A stretch of DNA of 64,000 bases, taken from JAZKJD01 sp040384585. Lineage in GTDB: Bacteria; Pseudomonadota; Gammaproteobacteria; Diplorickettsiales; Diplorickettsiaceae. The stretch lies in assembly GCA_040384585.1 (NCBI GenBank), contig JAZKJD010000005.1, forward strand, positions 10,224 to 74,223, read 5' to 3'. The notes under the pieces were generated by a model that worked only from the letters and a program-made list of their open reading frames with translations, ran no database searches and was not told the DNA's origin. Position numbers and translations under genes: made by a program. Position 1 is the stretch's first letter; each line of letters starts with the position of its first letter. Below are positions 35,311-43,034 of this stretch, one piece after another.

Positions 35311-35956
35311 CAAAAGTAGTCGACATTGGCTTAAACGGCACGTTAGTGACCCCTATGTAAAACGTGCCAAGCAGGAAGGGTTGCGTTCGCGGTCCGCCTA
35401 TAAGCTGCTAGAGATTCAAGAAAAAAACAACATTATTAAACCTGGTATGACAGTGGTTGACCTAGGCGCAGCTCCCGGTGGCTGGTCTCAATTAGCAGCT
35501 GGTCTAGTCGGCGAGTATGGTAAGGTATATGCATTAGATATTTTACCCATGCCCCCTTTACCGAACGTAGACTTTGTTCAGGGCGATTTTCGCGAAGAAA
35601 CTGTTCTTCAACAATTTTTAGAACATATACAATCCATGCCTATTGATATCGTTATTTCTGACATAGCACCTAATTTAAGTGGTATGCGAAGCATCGATCA
35701 ACCCAAGGTCATGCATCTCGCCGAATTAGCCCTTGATTTTGCTCAGAAGGTATTAAAGCCAAAAGGGTCTTTCATGATTAAAATCTTTCAAGGTGAAGGG
35801 TTTGAAGCCTATCTAAAGCTATTACGTCAATTGTTTACATCCGTTTCCATTCGCAAGCCAGCCGCCTCTCGTGCTAGCTCTGCGGAGGTTTATTTAGTAG
35901 CCACCGGCTACATCGGCTTTAAAAGATTCGCATCTTCAGACATTAGCGGTATATAA
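35300..35956 (+). CDS. rlmE: 23S rRNA (uridine-2'-O) methyltransferase
   Basis: SAM-dependent 2'-O-methylation of U2552 in 23S rRNA. The SAM motif is VVDLGAAPGGWSQLAAG; catalytic K-D-K-E elements appear as K42-like RSAYKLLEI, DIVISDIAPNLSG, and FMIKIFQGEGFEAYL. 218 residues. The order rlmE-ftsH is conserved across gammaproteobacteria. It overlaps the upstream transporter by 11 bp. Confidence 0.95.
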   Translation: MPHSKSSRHWLKRHVSDPYVKRAKQEGLRSRSAYKLLEIQEKNNIIKPGMTVVDLGAAPGGWSQLAAGLVGEYGKVYALDILPMPPLPNVDFVQGDFREETVLQQFLEHIQSMPIDIVISDIAPNLSGMRSIDQPKVMHLAELALDFAQKVLKPKGSFMIKIFQGEGFEAYLKLLRQLFTSVSIRKPAASRASSAEVYLVATGYIGFKRFASSDISGI

Positions 35957-35999
35957 TACTATATAATACTGTTTGTTATGAACTACGAGGGTGTGTAGC

Positions 36000-37925
36000 T
36001 TGAACGATATGCTAAAAAATCTATTTCTTTGGTTGATCATTGCCGTCATCCTTATCTCCGTATTTAATAACCTGGAACCTCGCCATAGCAATGCGGATCG
36101 TTTGACTTATTCTGAGTTTCTGCACAATGTTCAGCAAGGGAATGTACAGTCAGTCACTATCCAGAGCAATCAAGTCATTAAAGGTCAGCTGCAAAGTGAT
36201 AAGTCGTTTACGAGTTATATGCCTATCCCTGACCAATATTTACTTCCCGAACTCATTAAAAAAGGGGTAAATGTAAAAGGAGAACCTCCCCAACAAGAAA
36301 GCTTTTTAATGCGTATTTTTATCAACTGGTTTCCGATGTTATTACTGATCGGGGTGTGGATATTTTTTATGCGCCAAATGGGAGGAGCCGGCGGTAAAGG
36401 TGCTTTATCATTTGGACGAAGCCGTGCACGACTATTAGGTGAAGACCAAGTTAAAGTCACTTTTGCAGATGTGGCAGGCGCTGAAGAAGCGAAAGAAGAG
36501 GTAAGTGAATTAGTTGAATTTTTGAAGGATCCCGCTAAATTTCAGAAATTAGGCGGAAAAATACCGCGCGGCGTTTTGTTAATGGGTCCTCCAGGAACGG
36601 GTAAAACATTGTTAGCTAGAGCAGTGGCAGGCGAAGCAAAAGTACCCTTTTTTACTATTTCCGGTTCAGATTTTGTTGAAATGTTTGTCGGTGTGGGTGC
36701 ATCTCGGGTACGGGATATGTTTGAACAGGCTAAAAAACAAGCGCCTTGCATTATTTTTATCGATGAAATCGATGCGGTGGGTCGTCATAGAGGAGCAGGG
36801 CTAGGTGGCGGTCATGATGAACGTGAACAAACCCTTAACCAACTGCTTGTCGAAATGGATGGCTTTGAAGGAAATGAAGGTGTTATCGTTATGGCAGCAA
36901 CGAATCGTCCTGACGTCCTCGACCCTGCCTTATTAAGACCCGGTCGTTTCGACCGACAAGTTATCGTTGGCCTTCCTGATATCCGTGGACGAGAGCAGAT
37001 CCTTAACGTTCACCTTAAGAAGGTCCCTTATGGGCAAGATGTAAATCCCGGCATTATCGCCAGAGGCACACCTGGATTTTCAGGTGCCGATTTAGCAAAT
37101 CTCATCAATGAAGCGGCTTTATTCGCAGCGCGCGAAAATAAAGCCTCAGTCGATATGAGTGACTTAGAAAAAGCCAAAGATAAAGTCATGATGGGCACCG
37201 AAAGACGTTCCATGGTAATGAATGAAAAAGAAAAAAAGCTAACGGCTTATCATGAAGCAGGTCATGCTATTGTAGGGCGTTTAGTAGAGGAACATGACCC
37301 TGTCTACAAAGTCACTATTATTCCTCGCGGCAAGGCCTTAGGCGTTACCATGTTTCTCCCCGAAGAAGATCGATATAGCTATACTAAACAACGCTTAGAA
37401 AGCCAAATTGCAAGTTTATTTGGCGGTAGAATTGCTGAGAATTTAATTTTTGGCCCTGAACAAGTCACTACCGGCGCATCAAATGATATCCAACGAGCCA
37501 CTGAGATTGCACGTAACATGATTACTAAATGGGGCCTATCTGATCGACTCGGTCCATTGACTTATAGTCAAGAAAATGAAGAGGTCTTCTTAGGTCATCA
37601 AATTGCTAAGTCCAGCAAATTTTCTGATGATACGGCACATTTAATTGATGAGGAAAGCCGCGCCATTATCGATCGTAATTACAAGCTTGCTGAATCTCTT
37701 TTGCAAGAGAATATTGATAAGCTACATCTCATGGCTGAAGCCCTTGTAAAATATGAGACTATCGATTCTGCACAAATCGATGACATCATGGAGGGTAAGC
37801 CGCCCCGTGAACCTAAAGGGTGGGATGGTAATGGAAATAAAACAAAAGCGACACAATCGAAGAAAACTTCTCAAACAGACTCAAATACAGCGCCTGGAGC
37901 GGATACAGCCGCTGATAGTGCATAG
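36000..37925 (+). CDS. ftsH: ATP-dependent zinc metalloprotease
   Basis: Membrane-anchored AAA+ protease degrading membrane and regulatory proteins. Two N-terminal membrane helices flank a periplasmic domain (about 25-100). Walker A GPPGTGKT is near residue 197, Walker B IIFIDEIDAVG, SRH region PALLRPGRFDRQV, and the zinc site HEAGH at about 417-421. I use TTG at 36000: it gives a start equivalent to the E. coli MSDMAKN start and sits at good spacing from GAGGG; the ATG at 36009 is an alternative. 641 residues. Its tail is Thr/Ala-rich and the stop touches repeat A2. folP, usually next, is missing. Confidence 0.96.
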   Translation: MNDMLKNLFLWLIIAVILISVFNNLEPRHSNADRLTYSEFLHNVQQGNVQSVTIQSNQVIKGQLQSDKSFTSYMPIPDQYLLPELIKKGVNVKGEPPQQESFLMRIFINWFPMLLLIGVWIFFMRQMGGAGGKGALSFGRSRARLLGEDQVKVTFADVAGAEEAKEEVSELVEFLKDPAKFQKLGGKIPRGVLLMGPPGTGKTLLARAVAGEAKVPFFTISGSDFVEMFVGVGASRVRDMFEQAKKQAPCIIFIDEIDAVGRHRGAGLGGGHDEREQTLNQLLVEMDGFEGNEGVIVMAATNRPDVLDPALLRPGRFDRQVIVGLPDIRGREQILNVHLKKVPYGQDVNPGIIARGTPGFSGADLANLINEAALFAARENKASVDMSDLEKAKDKVMMGTERRSMVMNEKEKKLTAYHEAGHAIVGRLVEEHDPVYKVTIIPRGKALGVTMFLPEEDRYSYTKQRLESQIASLFGGRIAENLIFGPEQVTTGASNDIQRATEIARNMITKWGLSDRLGPLTYSQENEEVFLGHQIAKSSKFSDDTAHLIDEESRAIIDRNYKLAESLLQENIDKLHLMAEALVKYETIDSAQIDDIMEGKPPREPKGWDGNGNKTKATQSKKTSQTDSNTAPGADTAADSA

Positions 37926-38070
37926 AGGATGTGTAACGATTGCACGATGATGGCGAAAAAGGGTTGTTTTTCTGCGTTTTGTTACTCACATACGCTGTGT
38001 ATGCTCCGTTACGATACTCAAAAAACAACCCTTTTTCGCTCATCGCAGCACAATTGTCAACACACCCTAA
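37922..38070. repeat. family A palindromic element, copy A2
   Basis: Right end caattgtcaacacaccctaa (38051-38070) and a partly decayed left end (gaggatgtgtaacgattg). Inner arms gaaaaagggttgttttt and aaaaacaaccctttttc are perfectly complementary. The centre ctgcgttttgttactcacatac...gtatgctccgttacgatactc is the family core. It fills the ftsH-glmM gap where folP normally lies. Confidence 0.85.
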
Positions 38071-38092
38071 GCTAATCTTGGATTAGACCTCA

Positions 38093-39433
38093 ATGACAAA
38101 AACCCGAAAATATTTCGGTACCGATGGCATTCGCGGCAAAGTAGGTGATTATCCCATTACACCTGAATTTGTCTTAAAGCTTGGATGGGCAGTCGGTCGC
38201 GTCTTAGCGAATGGGAATAATAAAGTTCTCATTGGTAAAGACACCCGTATTTCCGGTTATATGTTTGAATCTGCTTTAGAGGCCGGTTTATCCGCTGCCG
38301 GAGTCGATATCTATCTTTTGGGGCCTATGCCAACACCGGCAATCGCCTATCTAACCCGTGAATTAAAAGCTCAAACCGGTATCGTTATCAGTGCATCCCA
38401 TAATCCTTATTTTGATAATGGTATTAAGTTTTTTTCACATGAAGGCATTAAATTACCTGATGCCATTGAATATGCTATTGAAGCACAACTCGATCGGCCA
38501 CTTGATACGGTTGAATCCGCTAAATTAGGTAAAGCACACCGAGTTGAAGATGCAAGATCCCGTTATATTAATTTTTGTAAATCAAGCTTTCCCAAAAATA
38601 GTAAACTCGTTTCACTTAAAATTGTTCTCGATTGTGCGAACGGTGCTAGCTACCATATAGCACCTCAAGTATTTTCCGAATTAGGGGCTGACTTGACCGT
38701 TCTCAATGCAGAACCCAATGGATTAAATATTAATATGCATTGCGGTTCTACCGATTTACGTATCTTGCAAAAAACAGTTTTATCAAAAAAAGCAGATTTA
38801 GGCATTGCTTTTGATGGGGATGGTGATCGGGTACTGATGGTGGACCATTGCGGTGAAATAGTCGATGGTGATGAATTACTTTTTTTACTCGCAAGGCATG
38901 GTGTTGAAAAAGGTAATATCTATGGTGGCATTGTCGGAACAGCGATGAGTAATCTAGGATTAGAATTAGCCCTAAAAAAATTAGGGCTCGCTTTTATACG
39001 CGCACCTGTTGGTGATCGCTATGTTAATGAGCATTTACAAACGACAGGTTGGCAACTCGGTGGGGAACCATCAGGACATATTATTTCTAGCAATATTATT
39101 AAGACAGGTGATGGAATTATTATTGCCTTGCAAATACTAGCCGCTATTCAATCGGCAAAACAATCACTGCATGAAGCCAAAAAAGGGATGAAAAAATTTC
39201 CACAAAAGCTGATAAATATCCCTGTAGAAAATCCTTCATTAGTCACGGAATCTCCTTCTGTAAAAAAAGCAATCACTATCGCAGTAGAAACCTTATCAAA
39301 CCAAGGACGTGTACTTCTGCGCCCATCAGGAACTGAATCTGTTGTTCGCGTCATGGTAGAAGGTAATAATTTGGATCAAGTTCAAAGCATCGCCGAACAA
39401 TTGGCTACTATTGTCAAAACAGAAAGTCATTAG
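38093..39433 (+). CDS. glmM: phosphoglucosamine mutase
   Basis: Converts glucosamine-6-phosphate to glucosamine-1-phosphate for UDP-GlcNAc, working after GlmS (47.2-49.0 kb). N-terminal KYFGTDGIRGKVG; catalytic Ser in VISASHNPYFDNGIKFF near residue 101; Mg loop AFDGDGDRVLMVD; sugar loop GGEPSGHII; phosphate loop RPSGTESVVRVMVEG. 446 residues. Confidence 0.96.
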   Translation: MTKTRKYFGTDGIRGKVGDYPITPEFVLKLGWAVGRVLANGNNKVLIGKDTRISGYMFESALEAGLSAAGVDIYLLGPMPTPAIAYLTRELKAQTGIVISASHNPYFDNGIKFFSHEGIKLPDAIEYAIEAQLDRPLDTVESAKLGKAHRVEDARSRYINFCKSSFPKNSKLVSLKIVLDCANGASYHIAPQVFSELGADLTVLNAEPNGLNINMHCGSTDLRILQKTVLSKKADLGIAFDGDGDRVLMVDHCGEIVDGDELLFLLARHGVEKGNIYGGIVGTAMSNLGLELALKKLGLAFIRAPVGDRYVNEHLQTTGWQLGGEPSGHIISSNIIKTGDGIIIALQILAAIQSAKQSLHEAKKGMKKFPQKLINIPVENPSLVTESPSVKKAITIAVETLSNQGRVLLRPSGTESVVRVMVEGNNLDQVQSIAEQLATIVKTESH

Positions 39434-39494
39434 CTAAATTTTTTCATCAAAAAATCTTGACAAATAAAAATAACCTGATTACCCTTCCCCTAGA

Positions 39495-39630
39495 TTCTGC
39501 CTCTAACGTTATGATTGTTATCATCCGCCAGGCAAAAGCAGCGAAAAAACGGAGTTTACACAAGGTAAATGAGTATTTTTGAGCTATTTTTAACGCAGCA
39601 GATGGCAACAAGGGAACTTTAGAGACAGAA
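39495..39630 (-). repeat. family E repeat, copy E3 (full length, 136 bp)
   Basis: ttctgcctctaa (39495-39506) and ttagagacagaa (39619-39630) are inverse with one mismatch. Interior gctatttttaacgcagcagatggcaacaaggg is the inverse of the E1/E2 body. This is the most complete E copy in the window. Confidence 0.75.
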
Positions 39631-39640
39631 CCTAACTTTA

Positions 39641-39913
39641 TTATTTACTGGAATCCTCAATGGATAGCGACTGTAGTAGTACTCGCACACAGTAAGGTCA
39701 CCACAGATTTCCTCTGTAGCTGCCCTTGCTGGAAATTAAGCAGGTGGCGGCGTCAATCAAACCTCCAGGTTTATTACCCCCTCCCTATTTTTTAAAATTA
39801 TTGTGTCTAGCCGCGTAACGGATATTTTCTTGCGCCTCTAAGAGAGACCTCTAGAAGCCCACAGAAAAAATTATTATCACGCTACGATGCATTTTGAAAG
39901 TTGGAATTAGCTT
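39641..39913 (+). ncRNA. possible structured leader upstream of mgtA
   Basis: The segment is G+C-richer than flanking intergenic DNA and holds several small stems: ctgt...acag (about 39671-39692), acaga-tttcc-tctgt (about 39703-39717), ccttgct/agcagg, and aaacct-cc-aggttt followed by a T-rich run. It could be a leader sensing Mg or a small RNA. It does not match an M-box, TPP or Mn (yybP) core that I can recall. Weak evidence. Confidence 0.25.
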
Positions 39914-40061
39914 TAGAGAGTGTCTTCAAATGTGCTAGGACGAGACAAAAAGCGTTGTTTTTCGAGTACCGCAACGGAGCATACACGCAGTATGTGAGTA
40001 GCGTAACGCAGAAAAACAAATGATTTTTGGCCATCATCGTGCATTTGAAGACACTTTCTTA
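39914..40061. repeat. family A palindromic element, copy A3
   Basis: agagagtgtcttcaaatg (39915-39932) and catttgaagacactttct (40042-40059) are near-inverse. The core gagtaccgcaacggagcatac...gtatgtgagtagcgtaacgcag is in the opposite orientation to A1 and A2. It lies 46 bp before the mgtA ATG, so it is probably in the leader. Confidence 0.85.
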
Positions 40062-40107
40062 GACTTTTCTAGAAAGTCCAGTGCTGTTTTCGGCGGAGGA
40101 AAAAATC

Positions 40108-42855
40108 ATGCAATCAACTATCAAAGAACAACTTTTAGCTTTTTTTAACAATGAGTTGACGGTAGGTCTATTTCGTCGTCTTGGTTTCACGCGTAAGTTA
40201 GACGGTCTGGGCACTCGTGCGATTAGCCAAGAAATTCCTAAACAATTAATTGAAAATAACTTGCTTATTTCTGCAATGTCCTTGGATCTTATACTAGAAA
40301 AACTCAATTCAAATGTAGCTGGCTTGACAGAACAGGAAGTAGAAACTCAACGCCATCATGTTGGTTTAAATGAAGTAGAATATGAAAAGCCTATTCGCTG
40401 GTGGACACATCTTTGGCTTTGCTACCGAAACCCCTTTAATTTACTTTTGACGCTATTGGGCATTATTTTTTATTTCACAGATGACACAACCAATGCGATT
40501 ATTGTCAGTATCATGGTTGTCGTTTCTACCTTACTGCGTTTTTTTCAAGAAAAACGCTCTAATAATGCTGCTGCGAAATTAAAAGCCATGGTGAGCAATA
40601 CCGCAACGGTACTACGTCGCAATACCTCATCGAATAAAGAAAAATCGATAAATAATACAAACACAAACAAAATTGAAATCCCCATTAATCAGTTAGTACC
40701 AGGCGATGTTATTTCCCTGTCAGCAGGGGATATGATTCCTGCTGACATCCGTCTCTTACATACAAAAGATCTTTTTGTTAGCCAAGCTACGTTAACGGGC
40801 GAATCACTTCCTGTAGAAAAATTTACTGAACAGCAAGATTCTACTAATAAAAACCCCTTAGAACTAAGTAATTTATGCTTTATGAGCAGCAATGTAGTCA
40901 GTGGTACTGCGACGGCGATTGTCATTGCAACGGGCAATCAAACCTATTTCGGCGCGATTGCTAAACGCCTGACGACTCAAAATCGACTACCCACTGAATT
41001 TGAAAAAGGAATTAATAGCGTTACGTGGATGTTGATACGTTTTTTGCTTGTGATGACACCTATCGTTTTAGCGATTAACGGCTTTTCTAAAGGAAATTGG
41101 GTAGAAGCCGCATTATTTGCTCTATCCATTGCCGTTGGTTTGACCCCTGAAATGTTACCGATGATCGTAACCTCAACACTGGCCAAAGGCGCTATTATAT
41201 TGAGTCGAAAAAAAGTCATTGTGAAACGACTGGATGCCATGCAAAATTTTGGTGCAATGAATGTTTTGTGTACAGATAAAACAGGAACCTTAACACAAGA
41301 CAAAATTGTTTTAGAGCGCTATACCGATATTTTTGGCACTGAAGACGAGTCGCTTCTTGAGATGGCTTATTTAAACAGCTATTACCAAACAGGTCTAAAA
41401 AATTTACTGGATAAAGCGGTACTTGACCATGCAGAACTCACTAAAAAATTAAAAATTACAAGCGAGTTCCATAAGATCGATGAAATTCCATTCGATTTTT
41501 CTCGTCGCCGTATGTCAGTGATTCTGCAAAAAGGAAGTGAGCATCATCTACTCATTTGTAAAGGAGCTTTAGAAGAAGTTCTTTCTGTTTGCCGCTATAT
41601 GCGCACCGGAAAGGTAACTCACCGGTTAACAGAAAATATCTTAACACGCATTCATGAAGTGACAACAAAATTTAACCAGGAAGGTTTGCGCGTGGTCGCT
41701 GTCGCTACCCGCGAATACCCTAAAACAAATGACACTTATGGCATAAAAGATGAAACCGAATTAACCTTACTGGGTTATGTTACCTTTCTTGATCCTCCTA
41801 AAGAGACTACCTCGGCTGCGCTTCAAGCGCTCAAAGAAAAAGGCATAGAAGTGAAAGTACTAACAGGCGATAACCATTTAGTCGCCCTTAAGGTTTGTAA
41901 AGAGGTAGCATTAGAGATTAAAGGTGTATTGCTAGGCAGCGAAATAGCGGAATTAGATGATAAAGAACTTGCTGCGCTAATGCAAAAGACTACGCTCTTC
42001 GCTAAATTGTCTCCCATGCAAAAAGAGCGTTTGGTTCAGATATTACGTAGCCAAGGCAATGTTGTTGGTTTCATGGGTGATGGTATCAACGACGCGCCTG
42101 CATTACGCGCAGCCGATATTGGAATTTCTGTTGATTCTGCAGTCGATATCGCCAAAGAATCAGCTGATTTAATTTTATTAGAAAAGAGCCTCATGGTTTT
42201 GGAAGAAGGCATTATTGAGGGCCGAAAAACATTTGCCAATATGCTGAAATATATCAATATGACAGCAAGCTCTAACTTCGGTAATGTTTTTTCAGTCATG
42301 GTAGCCAGTGCCTTCATTCCTTTCTTACCGATGTTACCCTTACATCTGCTGATTCAAAATCTAATGTATGATATTTCTCAAATTGCTATTCCTTTTGACA
42401 ATATTGATCCGGATCAAATTGCCAAGCCACAAAAATGGAATCCACGTTATATGTTACGTTTCATGGTTATTTTTGGGCCTACCAGTTCGATCTTCGATAT
42501 GACAACCTTCTTTTTAATGTGGTATGTCTTTGGTGCAAACAGTACCGCACATCAAACCTTATTCCAATCAGGATGGTTTATTGAAGGATTGCTCACGCAA
42601 ACATTGGTTGTACATATGATTCGCACACGCAGAATACCCTTTATCCAGAGTCGCGCTGCATGGCCTCTGGTGATGATGACGCTAATTATTGTTGCACTGG
42701 GTATTTTCTTACCGATGGGCCCCTTAGCACATTATTTCACACTACAAGCCTTACCTATTGCTTATTTCCCATGGTTAGTCATTACTTTATTGGCTTATAT
42801 GGCACTGACACAGTGTGTGAAGGTATTCTATGCGCGCCGCTACGGCTGGCAATAA
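40108..42855 (+). CDS. mgtA: magnesium-translocating P-type ATPase
   Basis: P3B-type importer bringing Mg2+ into the cytosol, often induced in low-Mg vacuoles. Motifs: TGESLPVEK (actuator), phosphorylation site CTDKTGTLT with D near residue 390, KGALEEVLSVC, and the hinge GDGINDAPALRAADIGIS. About ten membrane helices; the cation site region LTPEMLPMIVTSTLA is typical of MgtA/MgtB. The ATG at 40108 follows AGGA at ideal spacing; 915 residues. No MgtC or PhoPQ genes are nearby. Confidence 0.95.
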   Translation: MQSTIKEQLLAFFNNELTVGLFRRLGFTRKLDGLGTRAISQEIPKQLIENNLLISAMSLDLILEKLNSNVAGLTEQEVETQRHHVGLNEVEYEKPIRWWTHLWLCYRNPFNLLLTLLGIIFYFTDDTTNAIIVSIMVVVSTLLRFFQEKRSNNAAAKLKAMVSNTATVLRRNTSSNKEKSINNTNTNKIEIPINQLVPGDVISLSAGDMIPADIRLLHTKDLFVSQATLTGESLPVEKFTEQQDSTNKNPLELSNLCFMSSNVVSGTATAIVIATGNQTYFGAIAKRLTTQNRLPTEFEKGINSVTWMLIRFLLVMTPIVLAINGFSKGNWVEAALFALSIAVGLTPEMLPMIVTSTLAKGAIILSRKKVIVKRLDAMQNFGAMNVLCTDKTGTLTQDKIVLERYTDIFGTEDESLLEMAYLNSYYQTGLKNLLDKAVLDHAELTKKLKITSEFHKIDEIPFDFSRRRMSVILQKGSEHHLLICKGALEEVLSVCRYMRTGKVTHRLTENILTRIHEVTTKFNQEGLRVVAVATREYPKTNDTYGIKDETELTLLGYVTFLDPPKETTSAALQALKEKGIEVKVLTGDNHLVALKVCKEVALEIKGVLLGSEIAELDDKELAALMQKTTLFAKLSPMQKERLVQILRSQGNVVGFMGDGINDAPALRAADIGISVDSAVDIAKESADLILLEKSLMVLEEGIIEGRKTFANMLKYINMTASSNFGNVFSVMVASAFIPFLPMLPLHLLIQNLMYDISQIAIPFDNIDPDQIAKPQKWNPRYMLRFMVIFGPTSSIFDMTTFFLMWYVFGANSTAHQTLFQSGWFIEGLLTQTLVVHMIRTRRIPFIQSRAAWPLVMMTLIIVALGIFLPMGPLAHYFTLQALPIAYFPWLVITLLAYMALTQCVKVFYARRYGWQ

Positions 42856-42895
42856 GATATACCCATTGTCCTTAAAGTTGCGAAATTAGGATGAT
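42852..42895. repeat. family G fragment
   Basis: agatatacccattgtccttaaagttgcg resembles the G left end tatacccattgcacttgaaaatgcg at 51851. It follows the mgtA stop directly. Only one end is clear. Confidence 0.45.
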
Positions 42896-43034
42896 GGGCT
42901 AGCCCTCGCGTCACTCCTTCGCATCTGATCCCATGATTGTTAAATCTTACAATTATTTAATGCACTCTGCTTACAGTCGCCACAATGTTCAAACTAGGCA
43001 ATAATATTTATTTTTCGTGTACGTAGGAAATAAA

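Larger units (their letters stand above)
39434..40107. other. 674-bp gap upstream of mgtA with repeats E3 and A3
   Basis: No protein gene is supported. It contains TTGACA at about 39457 (a possible -35, but with a poor -10), repeat E3, a 270-bp non-repeat segment, and repeat A3. The mgtA ribosome binding site (AGGA, 40097-40100) lies at the end. Confidence 0.6.

Noticed and set aside
37813..38043. Minus-strand open frame starting MSEKGLFFEYRNGAYTAYVSN between ftsH and glmM
   Set aside because: It is the translation of repeat A2 plus the ftsH 3' end. The same peptide appears in A4 only because the DNA is repeated; there is no independent evidence of a gene.
39641..39913. Signal recognition particle RNA, 6S RNA, tmRNA or an M-box riboswitch
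   Set aside because: I compared remembered core motifs in both orientations and none matched; only generic hairpins remain.
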